NCBI GenBank assembly: GCA_033063855.1
Contig: CP093829.1
Location: 22,537,537-22,601,536, forward strand
DNA: 64,000 nt
Source of the DNA: Smittia aterrima
Lineage: Eukaryota; Arthropoda; Insecta; Diptera; Chironomidae
Direction of reading: 5' to 3'
Shown: positions 47,101 to 59,063 of the stretch, one piece after another
Layout of the letters: each line of letters begins with the position of its first letter
Numbering within the stretch: position 1 is the stretch's first letter
Position numbers and translations under genes: made by a program
Notes under the pieces: generated by a model
Databases searched by the model: none
What the model was told of the DNA's origin: nothing
Seen by the model: only the letters and a program-made list of their open reading frames with translations

Positions 47101-50100
47101 GCGATCATGCTCGACCCCAGCTTTCAATCGCTTCTCGGCAGTTGTTTACGTCTCATCTGGAGAGGAACTCAATACTTTGAGAGGGAATTAACAAATTTTA
47201 ATGTCATTGAGAGAAGATTTAAAACCTTTGCATTTAATTAAACATCGATCTTACCAGTGAAGGGAAGAGCAAAGCGCTTGTGTCTCAAAACGAATTGATC
47301 TCCCTTGATTTTTCACAAAAATATTTATTTTACTTAAATCGCAAACGCAGCCGTGAAATCCGATCCAGATTCGGCTTCGACAATGGAAGGAAACCAGGAT
47401 TTTAATTATCCTTGATTAAATTCTTCAATCATGTTCAGCAAGCCTTTGTCTGAGCTGATCCATCATTGCAAGCAGCTTACACTCGATGCAGACCGAAAAT
47501 GAGAAATCTGATTTTAATGAACGGTAGTTGGTCGATGGGAATTGATTCCTCGAATTACAATTCATCATACTAATAAGTTTTAATGCGATTGATGCAACGA
47601 CAAAGGAAAATGTTTTAATATTTTCTCTCCTCGATCGAGAACCGGAAAATATCATCAATTTAATGGAATCAGAGTGGATTGTTCTGGGCATAGAGATGGA
47701 CAAGTGGGAGATTAGAGTGCACACACAATGTGGGATGAGAATGATAAAAGATTCATTTGACACAAGTAAAGCTTAATAAGCATGAAACGAGTCTCGTTCT
47801 CGATTCGTTTTTCATTCACAATGGCAACTTTGAAATCACGTCCCATTTAATTTGTGAAACTCCACAGCAATTAGCACAATTTGTATAAAATCTCCTAAAG
47901 CTCAACACCGCAAACAAACAAAAACATTTTCATCTTTCTCCTCTTGTTTCATATTTTCATGACAATTCGGAATGAAACGTTCGCATCAGAGCAATTAATA
48001 TCAAACGACCATGTCTTAATCTTTGAATTTAGAGAGGAAAACTTTCCCTCTACACTTTTCAATTGCGTTTTGTCATTGTCAAACGATTGGGGTTTCCAGT
48101 TCGTGACGATTCAGATGGAACGCAGAGCGACATTAATTTGCTGTGGCTTTCGACAATTTTTCAACTCTTCAAGGAATTTATGAAGCGAGGCTGAGATGAA
48201 AATGCTTCGTTCTTTGCTCTGGGTTAAATTGTTTTATCACCAAACGAAAGAGTCGAAGAACTTCAAAGATTTCTGTCCCCAGAAAATCGAGAACATCTTG
48301 CGAGGTTCGTTGCAGATGGAATTTTAATTTCATCCGAGGCGGAGACTCGGAAGTTTCTAAAAAGAAATAAATTTTTAATCTCACTTGACAAAACTCTCAA
48401 TCGTTCCGCAAAAGAAAAGCAAAAGTTATTTAGAAAATTGAGTTTTTCTTTTCACCCGCATTTACACACAGTTGTGAATTGAATTTCCTTAATGTATCAA
48501 GATAGATTTGATAAGAATCTTTTCTTGACTTCGTCTCCTTGCTTTCTCTTTTCGGAATCAGAAAATTTTCTTCTTTTAAATTGAATTTCCCTTTTCCTTC
48601 CGGGACTTTTCATGGGTTTTCGAGTGAATAAACTTATCGCACAGCGCCATAAATTTAATTTAGGAAATCTCTTTGATTTCGTTTTGTGATAAACATTTCA
48701 GGACTCGTTGCTCGGATCCATTTCGGAATTGTAAATCTCGTGGAATGAAAGGTTAATTAAGCAGAGCGACAGAAAAGTCGAGAGAAAGAAAACTCGAAAA
48801 CTTCCGATTGAGATTGCACTTCCGACACGTTTCCGCATTGATTTCCTTCGAATTCTCTCTTTAAGAGAAACTTTCCGAAATGACAATGCAATCTGAGTGA
48901 ACAATTTAAAGACCGAAAGTTGGCCAAACAAACATTAGAAAACTTCTCACATGCACTTTCCTAATGACTTCAGTCTCGGTCGAAAACTTTCTAAACAATT
49001 TTGCTTGAAGCAGAAAGAAGATGGAAGGCAAAACTTATTAAAAGAAGATTAAGCTTGGAAGTTTGTCTTCTCGTTTGTTCACAAGCACAAAGGCAAGCAG
49101 CTTACGCTCACCCCGAATCAATATGCTTTCTTGAGAGATTCTTTGAGGAGATTGCTTGCCGTCGTTTATTATAAAAATAATTGCATAAAATATTCCAAGA
49201 ATCCTCTACTTCGACTTCATTTTTCTATGCAAATTTTTCGTTCAATGAACAAACAGATTCCTTCATGCCATTGTTGTGTCGTTACGACGTTCCTTTCAAT
49301 GTTATCTCGAGCTCTTTCACTCAATTTGTTGTGATAAATGTGCCATGAAAATTTCTCCATGTATGATGAAAATTGTTCCATTGGATCATGGAGAATATTT
49401 GCTTTCGTTCTTCTTCTTTATTTGCTGTTATCACAACAAAATGCAAACGAGACTCGATGACGGAGAATTTATATTTCAATAAAATCAGACGATAGTTCGA
49501 GAGAGATATCCGGAAGGGAAATGCTGCGTTTGAGGTTGAATGGAAATTTATTTGGCTTCGGACTTTTATGCAAAAGAAAAAGAATTTATTTGGTTTCCGA
49601 CTCAACAAATGAAAAGCCCTTCACTATCTTCTTTCGAGGCTCGAATCTTTAAAGTTCAATGCAAAAAGCAGACACAACAGGATCGAGGCGTGGAGCCGAG
49701 AAGGTTTCTTTTCAGTTCAAAGAACCTTTAATCTCCGACATGAAAGTAATCTCTCAGGAAAATCCCAAAAATAGCAAACAATCGTCTCCGTTTATTTACT
49801 TTTCATTGCGTTTATTTTGTTTTTACTGCATCGAGACTGTGAAATGAGGAACTAAACGTCGGATGATCTGAAGGGAAAATAAGCATCTAAAACAACAATC
49901 TCGAAGCATTTCGTCAAGAGACGAAAACACGTGTTGTGTTGATCTTTATCGTTGAGCTCGCAAGCGGCACAAAAACGTTGCAGGAGAGATGATGAAGAGG
50001 AGAAGTTTGAAAATGCAACGTCAACAGCTTTTAAAATGCAATCAAAATCTTGTCGCGTTATTTCGGGACTCTCGTATCGTGCGATCAGTTTCATGCTTGT

Positions 50101-53100
50101 TTGTTTTGCCGCGTGCGCTTCCCTCCATCGATCATCTCGAGAAAGCAAAAGGTTTTAATGAACGTCGCATGCATCAGACCTTTTAATTTTGAAAGATAAA
50201 CAAGAAGATTACATTTGTCATTCGAATATCTTTAGAGATTTCATTAATTGCTCCATAAATCGTTAGCTTTACGAATCGAGTTCCAAGTGCGTTATCTCTT
50301 TCCAATTTCCATACACAGCAAACGCATTCACCGAACGACAAAAGATGTTTATGCTCGAAAAAACTTTTCTCCCGATTAGCTCGCCTTTGCTCTTTTTCTG
50401 CTGCCGACCCGCATCATTATACAATCCATCCGAGATCCTTTTTCGTCGCTCCAACATTTACATAATGCTCTCTCTGCCATTGGTGTTTGTTTATCCTCCA
50501 GACTTGGATACAAAATAAATCTCTAATTTATGAGGCTTCTCGATATGGATGTGCAGAAGCAAGAACGCTTTTTGTTTCCAGCTTTTCACTTCGAGGTTCA
50601 TTGAAGAACCGAAAAAGGGAAAAAGTTTTTCTGTTTTGTTCTCGTCTTTTGTAATCGCTTTTGAGCTGAAAGACCTAAGTGGCTTTGGCATTTGTCTCTC
50701 GTCGAAGAGAATGAAATCAAAATGTTTGTTTTGATAGTTTAGGATGTGTGATGTTACCTAAGGATTTAATATTAGCCTTTTAAACGCTTCGAGGAGCATC
50801 GACAATGCTCTCGTCCCTTATTCTCCTTAAAGCGGCTCAGCAGTTCGTCTCGGGGATGCTTCAAAATCATCTCAAAGATTTATGATTTTAGATCAACGGA
50901 ACAATGCCTTTCATCAGCGATTGTTTATTACGAAATTTATTTCTCCAGGAGAGAGGAAAGTTTTTATTTTATTGGCACAATACAAAACGAGTCGCTCTCA
51001 TTGTTCCTCCACTCGAGTGATGTTGATGACGCTTTTGTGAGTCTCGGTAAATGATTTCTGAAGAGTTTTTGCTTTAAGCACGAAACTGATTGATCATCGT
51101 TTACAATTCCTTAAGCATTTCATTAACTGCCGTGCCATTTTTTTCTTCTTAGTCGACTTCGACTTAATCCGAGGAAAGAAAATGACAAATTCGAGTTTAA
51201 TTTTCCTCATCGTTAAGCTCAATCGTGAAAAATCTTCTTCCTAAATCATCTCTCGAAAGACTTCGTAGAGAAATGTGCATGATTATGATATCAAGAGCAT
51301 TTGAAATAAATCTGACGTCAGTTGTACGATCTCTCAAAGAATTCTCGTTATTGTCGTGTACAGAGTGCGTACGAAGAACTGGGTGAACGTTAGAGAGAAA
51401 AATCCACCCTCATTCATCTCTCGTCATACATTTAATGGCAACACATGTTTCTGTTGCTCAACATAAATTCTCATGATTGAGATGGCGACGAGTGTGGGGG
51501 AGAAGGAAGTGCGGAGTTTAAAGACCTCTCGACTCGACAGTACCAAGAACATCACTTGCGCTAAATGTTAATAAAAACGAAAGATTTTATGACTTTTTAT
51601 CTTAATGTCTTGATCTATTTAAACGACGCTGCGTCGACAATTCCCGAGCAGGTGTTGACTAATGAATTCTCTCAATGCTCCTGTGTCGTCGAAATTCGAT
51701 TGATACGCTTCCTTTGGAAAGTAGAAGAGGAAGAAGAAATTTAATGAATTTTAATCCCGATAATGGATTTTCACTTTCGAAATTCTCTGAAAGGAAATTT
51801 CACATTTATTTTGTTCATTGAGAGAAAAACTTTTCTCGACTATTAAGTCAAATGACTTTTTTCTTACTTTCCAATGAGATTACATAATTCAATGGATCTT
51901 TCATTTTAATTTAGCTTTCGAAGGAAGTTTTAATCTTTGAAATTATGGGGCGACTCTAAATTATATGGCGAGGGTTACTCCACTCGGAGATAAAGAAAGG
52001 AAAACCTGAACTTCAGATCCGTCATTATCAGCAAGAGAGTTAATTAAATTAAAGTTCTTTTCTTACCTTTTCGATTGCTTTTAAGAAAGAGGAGAACGAT
52101 GAATTAAAAGAAACTGAAATTGATGATCGAAGTTTTTATCGAATGGCTTTTATTGTGAGGCGTCAAATAAATTAGCTGTCCATCTAATCTGAATAGAAAA
52201 CAAACAGAAAGTGAGAAACAGAGATCGACGAAACTTCCTGGATTACGACAATTTTATTTTTCAATCTCTAGTCCATCTCATCTCTGAAATAAAACCTTGA
52301 CTTGCTTTGGCAATCAAACTCATTCCATTTATATCGCAATCGCTGTAAAAACATTTTATTTCTCTCCTCATCTAGTTCACCTGAAAGTGAGACCGTAAAA
52401 AAGCTGAAACGTGTCAACTACAAACTTTCCGTTCGATCTGGAAACGTTGTAAAACTCTGTTTGCATACTTCCCGAGCGAACTCGTTATTTATTTCTTTCG
52501 CTCTCAGTCGAAAAACAATTTTCAGTCACGTAGCACATTGAATGGCAAGAGAGCGAAATCATATCCGACTCACATCATCCCCCGGAATCAATTGAAAAAC
52601 TATAAATTTTCTCTATTAGTTTTATATTAGAGAAATAAATTATTTTCGATATCGTTCATCGCCTCCATCGGGGGGCACGAGCTTCGTGCTCGATTTGATG
52701 AAATTTATCAAGAAACAGCTGGTGCAAACGTGATTATTATGAAGATAGATTCATAAAGTGTCTAAACATTTCATTTCCGAAAAAAAAGGAACCAAAAGCT
52801 TTGAAGCTTTCGAAAGAAAAGCGATTCATCATCACAAGCAACGAGTTGCGATATTAATCGAATCGTAGTTTCTTTGGAGAGCAATGCCGCCCTCCTTTCA
52901 TCACAAGGAAACTTCTGGAAATTTATGTCGCTCGTGCAGAACTCGGAAGTGTGACAAATCGGGGAATGACCATCCGTTAATATTCGAGATGACCCTCCCA
53001 CTCGTTTCACTCGACAAACGAAACCTTTTTCTCATCGTCTTTAATAGATTTTTGTCTTGTGCAGCTGGTGACTCCAATCGGACTCCGATTCCTTCCCAAG

Positions 53101-55571
53101 TTGTTAAAAGATCGCCTCGTTCTGTCTTCATTTATTATTCGAATCGAACGCAGGAAGCTTCGAGTCGTTCGCTTTGCGATTATGCGACAAGGAATAAAAA
53201 GTCTCCTCACCATCTTTTGATTAAATTTCTTCACTTTTTTTTGTCCGGATCTCTTTTGGTTTGTTCAACACGAAATTCCAATCACGAAAGGAAATAAAAA
53301 ATTCATATCGCCCAGCTGATGCGGGCAGATTGACAATAAATGGTAATGCTATCGTCTCGATGTGTCTTCTTGCGGACTTTCCAAGAGAAATTGACAATTT
53401 CGTACGCATTATGATGGTCATTAGGAAGTCGAGATTTGCGGAGAAGACATTAAAGCTAACGAGGAGAGTTTTAAAGAAGAAAGTTCCAGATCGAAAATCG
53501 TAAAGTGCACTGAGTTAGAAATCGAAGTTTCAAATTTGCTGCAGCAGTCACGTTCCCATGATCATCACCGGATTGTCGTTAGAGCTTATTGAATCGAAGT
53601 TTAATTAAACTTAATGACAAAATCGATGATTTTTGAAACTGAATGAAGAGACAAAGCGAGTTCGTCGAGTGTGAAATTGATGGAAGTTCTGAGCATTGAA
53701 GCGTCGCAATTAGTTTAGGGTGTTAATGTCGAATCTGAGGCAATCGTAGTTAAATGACGTGTAATTAAAAGGTGTTCAGTGATCAATTAGATTTAATTTA
53801 ATTACAAACTTACTGCTTAGACATCAACTGTAACCGGAGAAGTCAATCGATGATTAGACAGAGAATAATGACTCGAGCCAAAACGAACAAACTTTTCGTC
53901 AATCGAAAGTCGAACTTTACAGTTTGAACGTCAGGCTAAAGTAATTTCCTTCTCTGCAGCTTTAAAATTCACTTCTTCACTCGAACACACTTGATGACAC
54001 TCTGAATGTCTGACGAGAACTGACTTTACCAGCTCGACAAGACTCACTTGGTTGCAACCGAAAATAAAAACTCGTCGATATCTGTTTCTTATTTGTTCAT
54101 TAACGACACATCGTCAGCTATTGAGGTGGCTTCACAATGAAAGAGAAGAAAAGGGTAAAATTGTGTGGAAATTTTCTTTCACGCGATGATCTAATGTTTG
54201 CGCAATTGAGTTGTCGAGAGCTAGAATGTTGATCGCTTAGAAGCAAATTCAAAGCTTAAACAGGCAACACTCGACTGATAACTTGTGGTGAAACCTTTTT
54301 ATTGCTGTTTTTGCTGCGGTTCACGATTTGCTGTCAAGTTCACGCTTTCAGAACTCACGGAGTTGCTTTTGTTCTCTGTCGTGACATTGCTAATTGATAA
54401 AGTTCCTCGTGATAATTTGATGAGAAGACAATTTGCATTACCAATAGAAAGTTTCTCGCTCGTTGAGACTTTGTCGCTGAGCCTGTTGATTACTGAAATA
54501 ACATCGATTAATCAAAAAGAAAAAAAAAACTCGATGAAAACAATTCTCATGAATATATTTCCCCAAGACAATTGAAAGCAAACAGAAAAGAGTCTTGAGA
54601 GGAATGAATTTTTATCTTTCACCTGTTTCAATAAAGTTTCATTATTTCAAGAAGACATTTCGACTTTTATTAATGACACTTCGCTGAAGAGACGAAATTA
54701 ATATTTGCGTTTGATGAGAGTAAACATTGATCGGGATGAGAAATGTCTTCCAGAAGTCGTCAATGCATTCCAGGTATTTCTATTAAATCCTCATTCGTTG
54801 CACATTTTCAAGGAATCTCCGAGAAATGTGTGACTTTTGACAACTCTCGATTCTCTTTGTCAGCCACTCGACGGTGCCAAATGGCAAAAAGCAAATTTAA
54901 ACTCCAATCGAAAATAAATTACAAAATAAATAACAAAGGACATCGAGAATGCTGCAACATTTTGTTCGATTTCTGGAGAAGGCGAGGGAGGAAAAATCCA
55001 GAAAAAAATAAAGAAAATTTAATTTTTTTTTTCAATTTTTTTCTTTAATTTGATTGATTAAAATAAATTTTATATTTGAATTTATTTTGGAGTTGTCATC
55101 CCCTTGCCACCCCCTCAAAACTAATAGACTTTGACATAAAGCATCGAAACACTTTATTAAAAAATCATTTAATTCTTTGCTCGAGAGTGTTGCCATTGTT
55201 CAAACAGAACCTTTTTACACCCGAAGCAATCTTTTGTTGTTATCATCACCTGCGCCCTGCAAACATAAATTCTCGAGTCCTTTTCACCCAAAAGTCTCAG
55301 CACACTCTTTTGACATTTTTTTTTTCTTTTTCTAATAGTAAAGCGAAAAGTTCACATGGCAACGAAAAAAAAACTCGAAACTAACAAACAAAAGGAAACA
55401 TCAACTCGAGAGAGCATAAAAAATGTTTTAAAGGAAAGATTCAAAAGATTTTAAGCCGACATTTGACAATTCTGGAGTGCTACCTAGTTTAGAATTGGAA
55501 AATCATTAAAGGAAGAGAAGCCGACGGCGGTTAAAGGACAATCGGGATCCGCCAGAGTGTGAAGAATCATC

Positions 55572-56037
55572 ATGAATGCCAACATTGATTTTATAAAAGA
55601 CATCAACGAAAGATATTGCAGTTTGGAGTATGAATTGGATAAGAAGCTGAGGACAATGTGAGACCCTTTTTTCAATTAAAAGAAACTTCTTTCTTATCTT
55701 GATTGATTTTTAGTGAGGCAGCAGAGTCAAAAGTTGAGACGATCATCTCGTCAGATGGCAAGAGCGCATCGAATGAATTCGATTCGTGTCCTTCGTCTTT
55801 AGCAGAAGCGAGAAAGAGAAATCGCAAAATCATCGAGGTAGGTTTGAGATGAGAATTAAGATTGAGTGGAACTGAAATGATTAACTCGATTTTCAGGATC
55901 TCGAGCAGTCGCGCGCACATTTGAGATCGCGTGTCATTTATTCACCCCTAGAAGCTATTTTGGAAAAAGCTCAAAAGAACTACTTTGCCGCCTTTGATAC
56001 TCCCACGAAAAAGAAGTATGGACCGGTGTTTGTGTGA
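55572..56037 (+). CDS. Unrecognised 116-aa charged, probably coiled protein, three exons
   Basis: Exons 55572-55657, 55714-55837 and 55897-56037 join in frame through AT/GTGAGA, GAG/GTAGGT donors and TTTTTAG, TTTTCAG acceptors. The protein starts MNANIDFIKDINERYCSLEY and continues as charged, probably helical sequence (LDKKLRTIEAAESKVE; later SLAEARKRNRKIIEDLEQSR). A second part (VIYSPLEAILEKAQKNYFAA) leads to a short, unusual tail, KKKYGPVFV. Seven short minus-strand frames overlap but lack splice logic. I do not recognise a family. A small cytoskeletal, centrosomal or chromatin subunit would fit its look, but that is a guess. It converges on the hydrolase gene and ends with a poly(A) signal at 56279. 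Stops just upstream of the ATG support this start. Confidence 0.7.
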
Positions 56038-56242
56038 AGTTTGAACAGCAGCTGTGAAGAAAGATCTTGAAACTTATAAGTTAAAAAAAGAATTCAACGG
56101 ACATTTGAAATTCAAAAGAATTTGAAATTTTATTTTCCGTTAATTTTTTTGAATTTATTTATTTAATTTATTTTGCAATCAAGTTTCATCAATTAAAATT
56201 CTTATTAGATATCAGTGTTCTTCTAAAATAGACCAAATCAGT

Positions 56243-56248
56243 TTTATT
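56243..56248 (-). terminator. Possible poly(A) signal of the hydrolase gene
   Basis: TTTATT (AATAAA on minus) lies about 365 bases past the hydrolase stop. Other TTTATT copies near 56150-56170 are alternatives. It lies next to the opposing signal at 56279, so the two 3' ends nearly meet or overlap. Confidence 0.35.
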
Positions 56249-56278
56249 GATAAGCTTCTATTCATCATCCCATACAAA

Positions 56279-56284
56279 AATAAA
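56279..56284 (+). terminator. Poly(A) signal of the 116-aa gene
   Basis: AATAAA lies about 240 bases after the TGA at 56035-56037. Confidence 0.45.
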
Positions 56285-56613
56285 ATTAAATAACTGCTAA
56301 GCCCCGAAAAAAACAGCGAAAGACTTAAAATAAATTAAAGTGAATCAATACCGTTTTGATTTAATTAACATACCATCAACCAATTTAATCTAATTCAAGT
56401 AGCCAAACAACAATTAATTGCTTGATTTTGAATGTGAAATGAAGAAGGAAAATCGAAAGGTCTTCGATTGAAAAAGCGTAGTCAAGGAAATTTCATAATT
56501 TGATTCTTCGTGTCGAGTAATTTGTTCTTGTGCCGTTGATCTAATGTTTGTGCTAGAATACTTTTCAAGTATGTCTATGGCTCAAATAATTTTGTTCCTA
56601 AATTGCTTGAGAT

Positions 56614-57953
56614 CTAAGAAAGAAGAAACTCGCTGACGATATCTTTGATTCTCTCAGGCGTCACCAAGTGCAGATGATGAGTTCCTTCCACTTCTTCGTA
56701 CACAAGTCTTTTCGAGTTCTCTCGCATTGCTTCAATAATTTTTGGGTACACAGATGGATCTCCAAAGCTCATTCCTGGCTTTCCACGAATGTTGAGAACT
56801 TCACAACGAACTTGCTTTGCATAAGTAAGCACTTGCTCTTCACTAAACATTCCCATCATGCTAACTTTAAGTCGCAGATCTCTTGAGAAGTGGTAACCAT
56901 TCTTGTTAAGATATTCAGGTGCTGGAGCCATTCCGCGTCTCATCAAAACTTTTACAGATTCAAGGTCAACTGATCCATCATACGCGTGAAGTACAATGTC
57001 AATCATCTCGTTGTAGTCGTAGCAAGGCATTTTAGAAACTGGCAAGGTCTCGTACATTAAAGCTTTGTCGATGCAGTCAGCTGTTCGACTTGCCAAGTTC
57101 ACGTGATCTCTCACAGTCGGTCCAGCAATGTCAATTGAGATGAACTTTGCAGTGTCTTCCTCAGTGTTGAAGCAACTCGCGTACATGAAGCTCAATGCTC
57201 CTCCAAGCGAATGTCCAAGAAGAGTCAGCTTTGTCCACTTGTGATACTTAACGATTCGACGAATTAATGCGATTCCATCCCAAAACAAATAATATTGCAT
57301 TCCTTTTGGGTAATGCGATGATTTGCCATGTCCAGGTAAATCGATGGCGAGTATCGAGATCTCTTCAGGCAGCAATGGAATTAGTCGATCGAAAGTTCCG
57401 CAGTTATCTTGCCATCCGTGCAAGGCAAGTATTGGCTGTTTATTTCTATCGCCCCACCACTTTCCTAAAATGAAATTTAAACATTATTACAAATGCTTAT
57501 TGTGGCTTTTGGTTGCTACTTGTTGGAATAAATGTCAACTCAACCGTCAGCGATAAAATAAAATTAAATAGTGAAAACAATGAAACGTGATTGACAAAGT
57601 TTAAGTCTCGGGATCAAAGTCTTTTCTATTTTGCTCTTATTCTGACGTCACGATGATCAGCTGTGATATTTTCTTCGTCTACTTTTTTTTCAACTCATGC
57701 TTTGCATCATCGATGCAACAACAATTCAAGGACAGGAGGAATCATCCAATCTTTCTATTGATTTTATGACATAACTCACCTGCAACTATCCCCCAAGGCA
57801 CAGGAATCTCATACTCCTCACATTTTCTAGTCGTCGTTCCGTCTGCAATTTAATCAAATGAATTATTCAATTCTTAATCGATTTACCGAGTTTTTTTTTA
57901 ATTTTACTTGTTATAGTCTTCGATTGTTCTCCGTTTGTTGTTGCGTTCTCCAT
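56614..57953 (-). CDS. Serine hydrolase of the kraken/SERHL type (alpha/beta hydrolase)
   Basis: Three exons on the minus strand: 57908-57953, 57780-57842 and 56614-57464, 319 aa in total. The start MENATTNGEQ is the only ATG that joins in frame, and the short exon 2 supplies YEIPVPWGIVAG before GKWWGD. Alpha/beta hydrolase hallmarks: the oxyanion-side motif LALHGWQDN (about 49-57), DLPGHGKS (about 78-85), the nucleophile elbow GHSLGG with Ser122, and a C-terminal GTHHLHL (about 298-304) that carries the catalytic His. The acid residue is not certain. This matches the insect kraken / vertebrate serine hydrolase-like family, thought to act in peroxisomes or the cytosol on unknown esters. Its length is normal (about 300-330). 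The gene lies tail-to-tail with the 116-aa gene and downstream of the zinc-finger gene on the same strand. Confidence 0.93.
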
Positions 57954-59063
57954 TGCGAATAGTACGGGTCTCTGACTATGCGTTATTAAGCTCTTGATTC
58001 ACGCTTAGAATTTAAAAGTCGAGGAGCGACGAAGAAACAAACTTCACGAGGAATTTACAAGTCGAGCACTGAAAGAAAAATATTTATTTGCTAAAAGAGC
58101 GACATCTGGTGTTACTATTGCAAATAAGACGAAATTTAAACACTTTCGGTTTGCAATTTTAAATTTTTTATTTACAGCTCTTTAATGTGAATCTTTTTTA
58201 ACATTATTCATATTTATCCATAAAAATAAATTTCTCAATCTCCGATTCTCAAAAATTTATCTCATCCAAATGATTCCCAACTATGCTTGACGAAATTCAT
58301 TCTCATTCTAATATTTGATAATTCATACGTTTCAATTATCTTTTTCTAATATTCCGTATTTTTGTACAAATTTATTATTTTTCGGGAGAAGCAAAATGTT
58401 TTAAGTGGCTTGGTGTCAAAAACGAGAAAAAGTGAAAGAAAAGTTATTGAAGTGAATTGCGTAACTTAAGTTTCTAATTTGTTAATCGTCATTATCTTCT
58501 TCGAAGCTTCTAGCAAAAACCCAATATCTCAAGCTTCCCTAGGCGTGTTTACTATTTTCTTTTTACCAGACATTGTCGGTAGTTACTATTGTGTCCCGAA
58601 ATCTAAATCATAATCCATTTCCTAACTATTTTCATTTATTTTTAAGCAATAATTTCTCGATTGATAATGTTACTGCCTTCAGAAGACTTGAGTCAACAGT
58701 TTTAAGAAGTGATTTCTAAATTAAAATCGTTGACTGTTGATCTTCTGAAGGCAGCGAGCGACGACTAAGATTAATAACTAATTTCTGAATTTTAATAATA
58801 AATTTAACTTTGAAGATTTTGCTTATTGAAAAATGATTTTCTCAATAATTAGTACAAAACGTCGATTCTTCTCAGCTAATTGCGGGTTTCTATGACATTC
58901 TCACATTCAAGTTTCAATTCTTCTTTGTAGCTTGATGCATCGACGAGTTAATGTTGCATAGGGAAATCCACAAGTCTAAACACAAAATTTCTTTTTCATG
59001 TCGCTAATAATTGATAATGCTCACTGAAAACAAAACAAGTTATCAATTAACGCGCTTCAAGTT
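57954..59063. other. Spacer between hydrolase promoter and zinc-finger gene 3' end
   Basis: About 1.1 kb, AT-rich. It should include the hydrolase promoter at its left side and the zinc-finger 3' UTR at its right side. No good minus-strand AATAAA lies close to the stop at 59064; one at 58634-58639 would give a 3' UTR of about 430 bases that includes the hairpin at 58673-58754. Confidence 0.5.
58673..58754. repeat. Long imperfect hairpin, possibly in the zinc-finger gene 3' UTR
   Basis: CTGCCTTCAGAAGA pairs exactly with TCTTCTGAAGGCAG. After a 6-base bulge (CTTGAG), TCAACAGT pairs with ACTGTTGA. The total is 22 pairs with a loop of about 32 bases. On either strand the shape is somewhat like a pre-miRNA or a small foldback element. 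Confidence 0.7.

Larger units (their letters stand above)
39260..55571. other. 16-kb gene-poor region upstream of robo
   Basis: The part next to 39260 should hold the robo 5' UTR and promoter. Beyond it I find no exon with recognisable similarity. The longest open frames (40620-41105 plus, 161 aa; 46487-46897 minus, 136 aa; 52884-53297 plus, 137 aa) overlap other frames and show no domain, signal peptide plus splice pattern, or codon regularity that I can see. A large non-coding flank is common beside neural patterning genes, so enhancers are likely, but I cannot place them. Confidence 0.45.

Noticed and set aside
52884..53297. 137-codon open frame, plus strand
   Set aside because: Several overlapping frames on both strands of similar length; none resembles a protein family.
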